Part shown: positions 28,301 through 36,486 of the stretch, in pieces
Layout of the letters: every line of letters starts with the position of its first letter
Position numbering within the stretch: position 1 is the stretch's first letter
Origin: Streptosporangium canum
GTDB lineage: Bacteria > Actinomycetota > Actinomycetes > Streptosporangiales > Streptosporangiaceae
Direction: 5' to 3'
Length of the DNA: 64,000 bases
NCBI RefSeq assembly: GCF_900113865.1
Contig: NZ_FOQY01000035.1
Coordinates: 1 to 64,000 of the forward strand
Notes under the pieces: generated by a model
The model's input: the letters and a program-made list of their open reading frames with translations, nothing else
What the model was told of the DNA's origin: nothing
Database searches by the model: none
Position numbers and translations under genes: made by a program

Positions 28301-28740
28301 CCGACAACGTCGAGGTGCTGATCCACCGGCTCGACGCCGAGCTGCCGTTGCCCTCCTACGCCCATCCGGGCGACGCGGGCGCGGATCTCCACGCCGCCGA
28401 GGACGTCGAACTGCTCCCCGGCGAGCGGGTCACGGTGGGCACCGGGGTGGCGATCGCCCTGCCCGATGGCTATGCCGCGTTCGTCCACCCGCGTTCCGGC
28501 CTGGCCGCCAAGCACGGTGTGACGCTCGTGAACGCGCCCGGCACCGTGGACGCGGGCTACCGGGGCGAGATCAAAGTGACGCTGCTCAACACCGACATCA
28601 AGGACGCGCTACGGCTGCGCAGGGGGGATCGCATCGCGCAGCTCGTGATCCAGCGGGTGGAGAATGCGGTGTTCCACGAGGTGGACCGGCTGCCCGGATC
28701 GGCGCGAGGCGCCGGCGGGTTCGGCTCCACCGGCCGATGA
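28297..28740 (+). CDS. dut: Deoxyuridine 5'-triphosphate nucleotidohydrolase
   Basis: 147 residues, trimeric dUTPase family. All five motifs are visible: HPGDAGADLHA, HPRSGLAAKHG, NAPGTVDAGYRGEIKV, RGDRIAQLVIQ and GAGGFGSTG at the C terminus. It converts dUTP to dUMP and keeps uracil out of DNA. It overlaps the thioesterase by four bases. Confidence 0.96.
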   Translation: MTDNVEVLIHRLDAELPLPSYAHPGDAGADLHAAEDVELLPGERVTVGTGVAIALPDGYAAFVHPRSGLAAKHGVTLVNAPGTVDAGYRGEIKVTLLNTDIKDALRLRRGDRIAQLVIQRVENAVFHEVDRLPGSARGAGGFGSTGR

Positions 28741-28850
28741 CAGGGAGCGAACCCGACGGAGCGAGCGGAGCGGACGGAGAGGGACGAGCCGGCCGCGAAG
28801 TGAGCGAGGAGTGGTGAGCGACCAGCGAATCTTCAAGGAGCGTGAGGAAA

Positions 28851-29525
28851 GTGTTCGGACGTCGCCGTCGCGAGGAGTCCCCGGCCGTGGCCGAGGAGGT
28901 CGAGAAGGTCGAGCAGGTGCAGGCCCGTGAGTCCGGTCCGTGGGACTCGGGTGAGCCCTGTTCTGAGCGGGAGCGGGTCGATCTGGGCGGTATGCGCCTG
29001 CCGGTCGACCCCGGTTTCGAGGTGCAGCTCAACCTGGCCGGTGACCACATCGTCGGTGCGGTCATCATGGTCGGTGAGAGCGCCCTCCAGGTGCACGCGT
29101 TCGCGGCGCCCAAGCGCAACGGCATCTGGGACGAGGTGCGGGACGAGCTCGCCGAGGGCGTCAAGGGCGCCGGCGGCACCGCCGAGGAGCGGGAGGGGCC
29201 GTTCGGCGTCGAGCTGGCGGCCCAGGTCCCGGCGGACGGGGTCGCCCAGCCGGTCCGCTACATCGGTGTCGACGGCCCGCGCTGGTTCCTCCGGGCGGTG
29301 ATCAGCGGGCGTGCCGCGCTGGACGCCGAGGCGGCCGCGACGCTGGAGGGCGTGATCCGCGACATCGTGGTGGTCCGCGGCGACGAGCCGATGGCCCCCA
29401 AGGAGGCGATCGAGCTGCGGCTGCCGCCGGAGGCCAGGCAGGCCATGGAGCAGCAGGCCGCCGGAGGCGACGTGCCCGACCTCAACCCCTTCAAGCGCGG
29501 TCCGGAGATAGCCGAGCTTCGCTGA
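28851..29525 (+). CDS. DUF3710 protein
   Basis: 224 residues. A basic N terminus (VFGRRRREE) precedes an acidic stretch, then the DUF3710 core with RVDLGGMRLPVDPGFEVQLN and PRWFLRAVISGRAAL. Function unknown but conserved next to dut in actinobacteria. GTG at 28851 is preferred because AAGGAG lies 10 nt upstream; the GTG at 28842 is only one base from it. Confidence 0.88.
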   Translation: MFGRRRREESPAVAEEVEKVEQVQARESGPWDSGEPCSERERVDLGGMRLPVDPGFEVQLNLAGDHIVGAVIMVGESALQVHAFAAPKRNGIWDEVRDELAEGVKGAGGTAEEREGPFGVELAAQVPADGVAQPVRYIGVDGPRWFLRAVISGRAALDAEAAATLEGVIRDIVVVRGDEPMAPKEAIELRLPPEARQAMEQQAAGGDVPDLNPFKRGPEIAELR

Positions 29526-29573
29526 CGTGGGGGATCGCGTACGCTGATTCAACACGTATGTGAAGGAGAGGTC

Positions 29574-29966
29574 GTGGGTTCTCAGGAACCGCATAAACAG
29601 GGCGGATTTCGGGGCTTTTTCCGTCGGCTGACGACGAGTCAGGCCGAGTTGGAGGCCAGCGAACTCCAGCAGGACCTCGATCGTCATGGCGCCACCCCCA
29701 TCGTCTCGTGCGGCGGGCGCCGCCGATTCTGCGTTACCGGTACGCTACGGACCGTGACCTTGCGGCCTCGTGGGGGCGCGCCCGCGCTTGAGGCGGAGCT
29801 CTATGACGGTTCGGATGTGATCGACCTGATCTGGCTGGGCCGTCGGAGGATCGCCGGAATCGAACCGGGCAGGATGGTGCTGGCCGAAGGGCTCGTCAGT
29901 GTGCAGGATGGGCGCAAGGTGATGTTCAATCCTCGATACGAGCTACGTCCGGCGGGCGGTGCGTGA
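29574..29966 (+). CDS. OB-fold nucleic-acid-binding domain protein
   Basis: 130 residues. After a basic start the segment CVTGTLRTVTLRPRGGAPAL...AELYDGSDVIDLIWLGRRRI...GRMVLAEGLVSVQDGRKVMFNPRYEL (shortened) reads as a five-strand OB fold, similar to RecG-wedge-type domains. It is a likely RNA- or DNA-binding protein of unknown role. GAAGGAGAGG lies just upstream of the GTG start. Part of the dut-DUF3710-OB-DUF3159 run. Confidence 0.85.
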   Translation: MGSQEPHKQGGFRGFFRRLTTSQAELEASELQQDLDRHGATPIVSCGGRRRFCVTGTLRTVTLRPRGGAPALEAELYDGSDVIDLIWLGRRRIAGIEPGRMVLAEGLVSVQDGRKVMFNPRYELRPAGGA

Positions 29967-29999
29967 GCCATTGACGACCACAGAACGGTGAGCGAGAAC

Positions 30000-30665
30000 A
30001 TGACCACCACCGATGAGACCGTCGCGCACGACACGGTGGAGGCGGCGATGCGCGTTCAGCTCGCCAAGGCCTTCGGAGGAGTGCGCGGCATCATCGAGGC
30101 AGCCGTGCCCACGATCACCTTCACCGGGATGTGGATCGGCACCTCCGACCTGAGGATGTCCCTGGTCGTCAGCATCTCGGCGGCGGTGGTGCTGCTGGTG
30201 GTGCGGCTGCTGCAGCGCTCGTCGCCGCAGTTCGTGATCAACAGTCTGATCGGCATCGGCATCGGCGCGTTCTTCGCCTCTCGCACCGGCGACGCCCGTG
30301 ACGTCTACCTGCCCGGCATCCTCTACAACGCCGGCTACTCGGTGGTGATGCTGCTGTCGATCGTCACCCGGTGGCCCCTGGTGGGCTTCCTGATCGGATC
30401 CGTCACCGGCGACCCGACGGGCTGGCGCAAGGACCCGGCCGTCGTGCGGCTCTGCTCCAGGCTCACCTGGATGCTGATGGTCCCGTGCGTGATCCGGGTG
30501 GCCGTGCAGTTGCCCGTCTATCTGATCGGCGGGAACGACGCGGTCGCCGAGCTGGGCATCCTGAAGATCGTGATGGGCTGGCCGCTCCAGGTCGCGGGCC
30601 TCGCCGCCATGGTGTGGCTGCTGACCAGAGGCCGGACCCCGGTCCGGCCGCCCGCCATTCCCTGA
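30000..30665 (+). CDS. DUF3159 membrane protein
   Basis: 221 residues with about five to six hydrophobic segments and the DUF3159 features AFGGVRGIIEAAVPTITFT and WPLVGFLIGSVTGDPTGWRKD. It resembles intracellular septation protein A-like and VUT-like small membrane proteins; function unknown. The ATG at 30000 has GGTGAG 7 nt upstream; a GTG at 29988 is the alternative. It is the last gene of the run before a strong palindromic terminator. Confidence 0.87.
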   Translation: MTTTDETVAHDTVEAAMRVQLAKAFGGVRGIIEAAVPTITFTGMWIGTSDLRMSLVVSISAAVVLLVVRLLQRSSPQFVINSLIGIGIGAFFASRTGDARDVYLPGILYNAGYSVVMLLSIVTRWPLVGFLIGSVTGDPTGWRKDPAVVRLCSRLTWMLMVPCVIRVAVQLPVYLIGGNDAVAELGILKIVMGWPLQVAGLAAMVWLLTRGRTPVRPPAIP

Positions 30666-30700
30666 AACGGACGCTGGATCCTGAAGCGGACGCCGGATCC
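30663..30700 (+). repeat. Two tandem 19-bp repeats
   Basis: TGAAACGGACGCTGGATCC and TGAAGCGGACGCCGGATCC lie head to tail with two differences, beginning at the stop codon of the DUF3159 gene. No function is apparent. Confidence 0.7.
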
Positions 30701-30702
30701 GG

Positions 30703-30750
30703 GACGGGCGCCGGTCCCGTACGGCATGCCGTACGGGACCGGCGCCCGTC
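30703..30750. terminator. 48-bp perfect palindrome, bidirectional terminator
   Basis: 24-bp arms (30703-30726 and 30727-30750) are exact complements with no spacer. The palindrome abuts the stop codon of the convergent TrkA gene. In RNA it would form an extremely stable hairpin with a small loop. Confidence 0.85.
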
Positions 30751-31422
30751 TCAGTGGATGGACCGGTGCGCGGACAGGAGCTGGGCCAGCTCCTCCTCGA
30801 CCTCCTGGCTGGCCACGAACATCAGCTCGTCTCCGGCCTCCAGCGGGTCGTCGGCGGTGGGCACCAGCACCCGCCCCTCGCGGAGGATCGCGACCAGGGC
30901 GGTGTCGGTCGGCCACGGCACCGAACCGGCGCGCTGCCCGACGACCGGCGCGTCCTCGGGCAGGGTGAGCTCCACCAGGTTGGCCTGCCCCTGACGGAAG
31001 GTCATCAGCCGGACCAGGTCGCCGACGCTCACCGCCTCCTCGACCAGCGCGCTCAGCAGGCGGGGGGTCGAGACGGCCACGTCCACGCCCCACGACTCGT
31101 TGAACAGCCACTCGTTCTTGGGGTGGTTGATCCTGGCGACCACGCGCGGCACGCCGTACTCCGTCTTGGCCAGCAGCGACACGACGAGGTTGACCTTGTC
31201 GTCGCCGCTGGCGGCGACGACCACGTGGCAGTCGGCCAGGGCCGCCTCGTCCAGGGAGGAGATCTCGCAGGCGTCGGCGAGCAGCCACTCCGCGCGCGGC
31301 ACGGTGTCGATCTTGATGGCCTTGGGGTCGATGTCGATGAGCAGGACCTCGTGGCCGTTCTCCAGGAGCTCGGCGGCGATCGACCTGCCGACGGCTCCGG
31401 CACCCGCGATGGTGACGCGCAT
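30751..31422 (-). CDS. TrkA-family potassium uptake regulator (second of pair)
   Basis: 223 residues. A Rossmann RCK_N domain (MRVTIAGAGAVGRSIAAEL, then LLIDIDP) binds NAD(H) or nucleotides, and a C-terminal RCK_C domain (about 135-215) follows. It matches the mycobacterial CeoC/TrkA type. Its ATG overlaps the stop of the upstream TrkA gene by one base (TGATG), so the two subunits are made in equal amounts. They probably gate the divergently encoded KimA-like transporter or another K+ channel. Confidence 0.92.
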   Translation of the reverse strand: MRVTIAGAGAVGRSIAAELLENGHEVLLIDIDPKAIKIDTVPRAEWLLADACEISSLDEAALADCHVVVAASGDDKVNLVVSLLAKTEYGVPRVVARINHPKNEWLFNESWGVDVAVSTPRLLSALVEEAVSVGDLVRLMTFRQGQANLVELTLPEDAPVVGQRAGSVPWPTDTALVAILREGRVLVPTADDPLEAGDELMFVASQEVEEELAQLLSAHRSIH

Positions 31423-32087
31423 CAGTGGCCCTCCTCCGGCGCACCGGACAGCACCTTGTTGATGCGGTCCATGTCACTTTCGACCGCCATGACGTGCAGG
31501 ATGTCGCCTTCCTGCACCACGGAGTCGCTCTTGGGCAGCAGGGTCTCGCCCATCCGGTTGACGAACGCCATGCGCGTGCCCGCGGCCTCCTCCAGGTCCT
31601 TGCTCCTGGTGCCGATCCAGCCGGGGTGGTAGGCCACCTCGGCCAGCACGACGGACCCGGTCGGGTCGCGCCACAGCGGCTCGGCCCCCTCGGGCAGCAC
31701 CCTGCGCAGGATCTGGTCGGCGGTCCAGCGGACCGTGGCGACGGTGGGGATGCCCAGCCGCTGGTAGACCTCGGCACGCCGGGAGTCGTAGATGCGGGCA
31801 ACCACGTTGTCCACGCCGAACGTCTCGCGTGCGACCCGGGCGGAGATGATGTTGGAGTTGTCGCCGCTGCTCACCGCCACGTAGGCGCCCGCCGACTCGA
31901 TCCCGGCCTCTTCCAGGACGTCCCGGTCGAAGCCGATCCCGGTGACCCGGCGACCGCGGAAACCGGCCCGCAGGCGGCGAAAGGCCTGCGGATCCCGGTC
32001 GATGATCGCGACCGAGTGGCCGCTGTCCTCAAGGATGTGCGCCAGGGTCGAACCCACTCGGCCACATCCCATGATCACGATATGCAT
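31422..32087 (-). CDS. TrkA-family potassium uptake regulator (first of pair)
   Basis: 221 residues. RCK_N starts MHIVIMGCGRVGSTLAHIL with acidic IIDRDP at the end of strand 2, and RCK_C ends at about 215. It is the CeoB type. GGGGGAG lies a few bases before the ATG. It is divergent from the KimA-like gene with a 116-bp shared promoter region. Confidence 0.92.
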   Translation of the reverse strand: MHIVIMGCGRVGSTLAHILEDSGHSVAIIDRDPQAFRRLRAGFRGRRVTGIGFDRDVLEEAGIESAGAYVAVSSGDNSNIISARVARETFGVDNVVARIYDSRRAEVYQRLGIPTVATVRWTADQILRRVLPEGAEPLWRDPTGSVVLAEVAYHPGWIGTRSKDLEEAAGTRMAFVNRMGETLLPKSDSVVQEGDILHVMAVESDMDRINKVLSGAPEEGH

Positions 32088-32189
32088 GCTCCCCCGCCGG
32101 TCGCGTTGAGGCGGATCTTGTTCCCGATGTACTTAGTCAGTATGGCCCGCTCAGGGAGTGCCGTGTCAGCGGGGCGGACGGATGGGGAC

Positions 32190-32195
32190 TAGCAT
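32190..32195 (+). promoter_or_regulatory. Possible -10 element of the KimA-like gene
   Basis: TAGCAT lies eight bases before the GTG start at 32204 and no Shine-Dalgarno sequence is visible, suggesting a leaderless transcript. A weak TGTCAG at 32165-32170 could serve as -35. Confidence 0.3.
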
Positions 32196-32203
32196 CGGCA
32201 GAC

Positions 32204-34339
32204 GTGTCAAAGGTGACGGACCTCGTCAAGCGCCTGTTCATCGGGCGGGCGCTGCGCAGCACGCAGTTGCATGAGCAACTGCTCCCCAAGCGCATCGCCC
32301 TGCCGGTTTTCGCGAGCGACGCGCTCTCCTCGGTGGCCTACGCCCCGCAGGAGATCCTCGTCATCCTCTCCATCGCCGGGCTCTCGTTCTACAGCTTCGC
32401 CCCGTGGGTCGCCATCGCCGTCGTCGTCGTGATGCTCACGGTCGTGGCGTCCTACCGGCAGAACGTGCACGCCTATCCCAGCGGCGGCGGCGACTACGAG
32501 GTGGCCACCGTCAACCTCGGCCAGAACGCCGGCCTCACCGTCGCCAGTGCCCTGATGGTCGACTACGTCCTCACCGTCGCGGTGTCGGTGGCCAACGGCG
32601 TCGACTACGTCGGCGCCACGATCCCCTACGTCGCCGAGCACAAGCCACTGGTCGCGATCGCCATCGTCGTCCTGCTGACGCTGGTCAACCTCCGCGGCAT
32701 CCGCGAGTCCGGCGGGGCCTTCGCGATCCCCACCTACGCCTTCATGTTCGCGGTCATCGGCCTGATCGTGTGGGGCGGCTTCCGGCTGCTCGTGCTCGGC
32801 GACGAGCTGCGCGCCCCCACCGCCGGCTACGAGATCCTCGCCGAGCAGGCCAACATGACGTCCTTCGCGGCGGCCTTCCTCATCCTGCGGGCGTTCTCCT
32901 CCGGCTGCGCCGCGCTCACCGGCGTGGAGGCGATCAGCAACGGCGTGCCCGCCTTCCGCAAGCCCAAGAGCAAGAACGCCGCGACCACGCTGCTGATGAT
33001 GGGCCTGGTCTCGGTCGTCATGTTCGTCGGCATCATCTCGCTCGGCCTGGCCTCCGGCGTCAAGCTCGCCGACCCCGCCAGGGCCGCCTACGACGTGCTC
33101 ATCGACGGCAGGCCCGCGGGACCCGGCTACTACCAGCAGCCGATCATCGCCCAGGTCGCCGAGGCGGTCTTCGGCTCCGGCTCGCTGTTCTTCTTCGCCA
33201 TCGCCGCGGTCACCGCGCTGATCCTGTTCCTCGCGGCCAACACCGCCTTCAACGGTTTCCCGGTGCTCGGCTCCATCCTGGCCCAGGACCGCTTCCTCCC
33301 CCGCCAGCTGCACACCCGGGGTGACCGGCTGGCCTTCTCCAACGGCATCATCTTCCTGGCCGCCGCCGCCTGCCTGCTGCTGTGGGGCTTCGACGCCGAC
33401 GTCAGCCGCCTGCTCAACCTCTACATCGTGGGCGTCTTCGTGTCGTTCACGCTGAGCCAGATCGGCATGGTCCGGCACTGGACCCGGCATCTGAAGACCG
33501 AGACCGACTCCTCGGTCCGCCAGCAGATGAGACGTTCGCGGGTCATCAACTTCTTCGGCGGCGTCATGACCGGCGTGGTGCTGGTGGTCGTGCTGCTCAC
33601 CAAGTTCACCCACGGCGCGTGGATCGTCTGCGTGGCCATGCCGCTGCTTTTCCTGATGATGAAGGCAATCCACCGCCACTACGAGAAGGTGGCCCGCGAG
33701 CTCGCCGTCTCCGAGGACTCCCAGATCGACGAGTCGATGCTGCCGGCCCGCAACCACGCCGTCGTCCTGGTCTCCAAGATCCACAAGCCGACCCTGCGCG
33801 CCCTCGCCTACGCCCGCGCCACCCGGCCCTCGACCCTGGAGGCGCTCACCGTGGGCGTGGAGGGCGAGGAGGCCCGCGCCCTGCAGGAGGAGTGGGAGCG
33901 GCGGGGCATCCCGGTGCCGCTGAAGATGCTCGACTCGCCCTACCGCGAGATCACCCGGCCGATCCTGGAGTACGTCAAGTCGCTGCGCCGCCGCTCGCCC
34001 CGCGACGTGGTGACCGTCTACATCCCCGAGTACGTCGTCGGCCACTGGTGGGAGCACCTGCTGCACAACCAGAGCGCGCTGCGGCTCAAGGGCCGGCTGC
34101 TCTTCCAGCCCGGAGTGATGGTCACCAGCGTGCCCTGGCAGCTCCACTCCTCCGACCGTCTCAAGGGCCGCCCCGAGCGCTACGCCCCCAACGCCGTCCG
34201 CCGCCGGCAGCGTGAGGCGCCCGCGGAGGAGGCGCGCCACGACGAGGCGCTCCGGGAGGAGGAGGCCGCCGTGGAGGAGTCCGCCCGCGACGCGGTGGCC
34301 CGTGACGAGATGGCCCGGGGCGAGGACGGCAAGGCATAA
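32204..34339 (+). CDS. APC-family potassium transporter, KimA-like
   Basis: 711 residues. About 12 transmembrane segments occupy residues 30-470, beginning PKRIALPVFASDALSSVAYAP. YPSGGGDYEVA and ILRAFSSGCAALTGVEAISNGVPAF are typical of KimA/YdaO potassium:proton symporters. A cytoplasmic C-terminal domain (about 500-660) is followed by an Arg/Glu-rich tail. KimA proteins are inhibited by cyclic di-AMP in Firmicutes. The divergent TrkA pair supports a potassium role. There is no room for a ydaO-type riboswitch in the 116-bp intergenic region. Confidence 0.87.
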   Translation: MSKVTDLVKRLFIGRALRSTQLHEQLLPKRIALPVFASDALSSVAYAPQEILVILSIAGLSFYSFAPWVAIAVVVVMLTVVASYRQNVHAYPSGGGDYEVATVNLGQNAGLTVASALMVDYVLTVAVSVANGVDYVGATIPYVAEHKPLVAIAIVVLLTLVNLRGIRESGGAFAIPTYAFMFAVIGLIVWGGFRLLVLGDELRAPTAGYEILAEQANMTSFAAAFLILRAFSSGCAALTGVEAISNGVPAFRKPKSKNAATTLLMMGLVSVVMFVGIISLGLASGVKLADPARAAYDVLIDGRPAGPGYYQQPIIAQVAEAVFGSGSLFFFAIAAVTALILFLAANTAFNGFPVLGSILAQDRFLPRQLHTRGDRLAFSNGIIFLAAAACLLLWGFDADVSRLLNLYIVGVFVSFTLSQIGMVRHWTRHLKTETDSSVRQQMRRSRVINFFGGVMTGVVLVVVLLTKFTHGAWIVCVAMPLLFLMMKAIHRHYEKVARELAVSEDSQIDESMLPARNHAVVLVSKIHKPTLRALAYARATRPSTLEALTVGVEGEEARALQEEWERRGIPVPLKMLDSPYREITRPILEYVKSLRRRSPRDVVTVYIPEYVVGHWWEHLLHNQSALRLKGRLLFQPGVMVTSVPWQLHSSDRLKGRPERYAPNAVRRRQREAPAEEARHDEALREEEAAVEESARDAVARDEMARGEDGKA

Positions 34340-34400
34340 CCTTTCGTATGTACTCCTGACGACAGGGAGGCTCGACGACGACGGACTGTGGGGGCATGGC

Positions 34401-35639
34401 ATGGCGGTTGAACTGACGGTGGGACCGGTCGCGCACGGCGGCTGGTGTGTCGCCCGCCACGACGGCCGGGTGGTCTTCGTACGGCACGCGCTCCCCGGCG
34501 AGCGCGTCCTCGCGGAGATCACCGAGGAGACCAGCCGCTTCCTGCGGGCCGACGCCGTCGAGATCCTGGAGCCCTCCGCCGACCGGGTGACCCCGCCGTG
34601 CCCGTTCGCCGGGCCCGGCCGCTGCGGAGGCTGCGACTGGCAGCACGCCTCCCTCGACGCCCAGCGCCTGTTGAAGACCGACGTGGTCGCCGAGCAGCTC
34701 AGGCGGCTGGCCGGGATCGAGTGGAAGGGCGTCGTCGAGGAGGTGCCCGGCGCCCCCGACGGCCTCGGCTGGCGCACCCGCGTGCAGTTCGCCGTCGACC
34801 GTGAGGGCGTCCTCGGCCTGCGCCGTCACCGCTCCCACGACATCGAGCCGGTGGACGCCTGCCTGATCGCCCATCCGGAGGTGGAGAACGTCGGCGCCGA
34901 GGTCATGAACTGGCGCAACGCCTCCTCGGTCGAGGTCATCGCCTCCAGCACCGGGGAGCAGGCCGTCGTGGTCGCCCCCCGGCCCCGCCGTACGGTGGCC
35001 GTGCCCGACCTCGACACGAGCGTGGCCGTCTTCGTCGACGAGGGCAAGGGCCGCACCCGCGTGGTCCACGGCCGCAACCATCTCACCGAGCGCGTCGGCG
35101 ACCGGGACTTCCAGGTCACCGGGAGCGGTTTCTGGCAGGTCCACCCGGGCGCCGCGGCCACGCTGGTCGCCACGGTCCTGGAGTTCGCCGCCCCGCAGCC
35201 GGGGGAGTGGGCCCTGGACCTCTACTGCGGTGTCGGCCTGTTCGCCGCGGGCCTGGCGGAGGCCGTCGGTCCCGAGGGCGCCGTGTTCGGCGTCGAGTCC
35301 GAGGCCGTGGCCGTGCGCGACGCCGAACGCAACCTCCGCGACCTGCCCCAGGCCCGCTTCGCCCGGGGCCGTGTCGAGAACGCCCTCGACCGCTTCGGCA
35401 TCGAGCGCGCCGACCTGGTCGTCGTCGACCCGCCCCGGGCGGGTCTGGGACGCGACGTCGTCGACCGCGTCGCCGCCCTCCAGGCCGGCCGCATCGTCTA
35501 CGTCTCCTGCGACCCGGCCACCCTCGCCCGTGACATCGCCTGGCTCGCCGAGCACGGCTACAGCCTCGCCGACCTGCGCGCCTTCGACGCCTTCCCGATG
35601 ACCCACCACGTGGAGTGCGTGGCCCTGCTGACCAGGTAG
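34401..35639 (+). CDS. Class I SAM-dependent RNA m5U methyltransferase (TrmA/RumA family)
   Basis: 412 residues. The N terminus is a TRAM-like beta-barrel (VGPVAHGGWCVARHDGRVVFV). Cysteines in CPFAGPGRCGGCDWQH fit the [4Fe-4S] cluster of RumA-type enzymes. The methyltransferase domain has LDLYCGVGLFA, VVVDPPRAGLG and YVSCDPATLARD, whose Cys is the nucleophile. It methylates C5 of a uridine in rRNA or tRNA. ATG at 34401 follows GTGGGGG by 6 nt. Target position (such as U1939 or U747 of 23S rRNA) cannot be decided. Confidence 0.92.
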   Translation: MAVELTVGPVAHGGWCVARHDGRVVFVRHALPGERVLAEITEETSRFLRADAVEILEPSADRVTPPCPFAGPGRCGGCDWQHASLDAQRLLKTDVVAEQLRRLAGIEWKGVVEEVPGAPDGLGWRTRVQFAVDREGVLGLRRHRSHDIEPVDACLIAHPEVENVGAEVMNWRNASSVEVIASSTGEQAVVVAPRPRRTVAVPDLDTSVAVFVDEGKGRTRVVHGRNHLTERVGDRDFQVTGSGFWQVHPGAAATLVATVLEFAAPQPGEWALDLYCGVGLFAAGLAEAVGPEGAVFGVESEAVAVRDAERNLRDLPQARFARGRVENALDRFGIERADLVVVDPPRAGLGRDVVDRVAALQAGRIVYVSCDPATLARDIAWLAEHGYSLADLRAFDAFPMTHHVECVALLTR

Positions 35640-35644
35640 CCGAC

Positions 35645-35659
35645 CCGGCCTCCGGCCGG
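35645..35659. terminator. Short hairpin between convergent genes
   Basis: CCGGCC-TCC-GGCCGG: 6-bp stem in the 22-bp gap between the methyltransferase and the RHH/Clp-N gene. Confidence 0.45.
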
Positions 35660-35661
35660 TG

Positions 35662-36423
35662 CTACCCCTCGTCGCCGCCGAGCCGTTCCTCCAGCCGTTC
35701 CAGCCGCTGGAGGATCGGCTGCAGCTCCTGGCGGATGGCGGTGGACAGGGCGGCGGCCGGGGTGGCCGGAGCCGCCGCGGCGGCTCCGGCCTGGCCCTGC
35801 GCCCGGAGGTGGACGTAGCCGGCCAGGGCGGCCGTGACGGCGCGGCGGGTCAGCCGCGGCTCGGCGCCGAGACCCCGCAGGAGCTGACCGGCGGCTCCGT
35901 CGGGTTCGCCGATCAGCCCGAGAAGGAGATGCTCGCAGCCGATGTAGTTGTGCCCCATGCCGGTCGCGTCGGTGACGGCCAGCTCCAGGGCTCCCGCCGC
36001 GGGTCCGCCGAACCGGAGCGGGGAGCCGTCCGGCCCGGCGGGCGGCTCCGCGGGGGCCAGCCGGTCCAGCTCACGCCGTACCTGCTCGGGGTCGATCTCC
36101 ATGGCGCGCAGGATGTGCAGGGCCAGGTTGCCGCCTTCGGCCAGCATGCCGCTCAGCAGGTGCTCGGTGCCGACCTCGGCGGCCCCCTCGGCGCGTGCCT
36201 GCTCCACCGCGAGCTTGACCGCGGTGCGGGTCCGATCGGTGAAATGCGTCAAGCGGGCCGTCGGGTCGTCGAGGTCGGGGGAGCCCAGCGCCGTCTCCCG
36301 GATGGCGGTGACCCGCCGTACGGCCTGCTCCAGGGCGCGCTGGCAGACGGCCGAGACCGGCACGCCCGCCTCCTTGACCGCTTCGGCCAGTTCGTCGGGC
36401 AGATAGACGTTGATCTTCGGCAT
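35662..36423 (-). CDS. Ribbon-helix-helix / double Clp-N domain fusion protein
   Basis: 253 residues. Residues 1-38 (MPKINVYLPDELAEAVKEAG, then VSAVCQRALEQAV) match a CopG/Arc ribbon-helix-helix DNA-binding strand and two helices. Two ClpA/ClpC-type N-terminal repeats follow: about 62-115 (VGTEHLLSGMLAEGG) and 135-195 (IGCEHLLLGLIGEPDG). A Pro/Ala linker and a C-terminal coiled-coil-like helix (LQPILQRLERLEERLGG) end the protein. No AAA+ ATPase or protease domain is present. It may be a DNA-binding regulator that senses Clp substrates or phosphoarginine-like ligands, or an adaptor. Palindromes next to its start suggest autoregulation. Confidence 0.85.
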   Translation of the reverse strand: MPKINVYLPDELAEAVKEAGVPVSAVCQRALEQAVRRVTAIRETALGSPDLDDPTARLTHFTDRTRTAVKLAVEQARAEGAAEVGTEHLLSGMLAEGGNLALHILRAMEIDPEQVRRELDRLAPAEPPAGPDGSPLRFGGPAAGALELAVTDATGMGHNYIGCEHLLLGLIGEPDGAAGQLLRGLGAEPRLTRRAVTAALAGYVHLRAQGQAGAAAAAPATPAAALSTAIRQELQPILQRLERLEERLGGDEG

Positions 36424-36470
36424 TGGGCCCCCAATGGGGTTAGTGAAGGGTTATAGCCCAGTTATAACCC
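36421..36470. promoter_or_regulatory. Paired palindromes at the RHH/Clp-N start, candidate autoregulatory operator
   Basis: CATTGGG-CC-CCCAATG (36421-36436) overlaps the start codon and ribosome-binding region. GGGTTATA-N7-TATAACCC (36448-36455 and 36463-36470) lies about 25-47 nt upstream. Such closely set symmetrical sites suit dimers of a ribbon-helix-helix protein. Confidence 0.55.
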
Positions 36471-36486
36471 CGCTTGAGGCGCCTGT

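Noticed and set aside
32088..32203. A cyclic di-AMP (ydaO) riboswitch in front of the KimA-like gene
   Set aside because: The divergent region is only 116 bp, no consensus elements are visible, and the gene may be leaderless.
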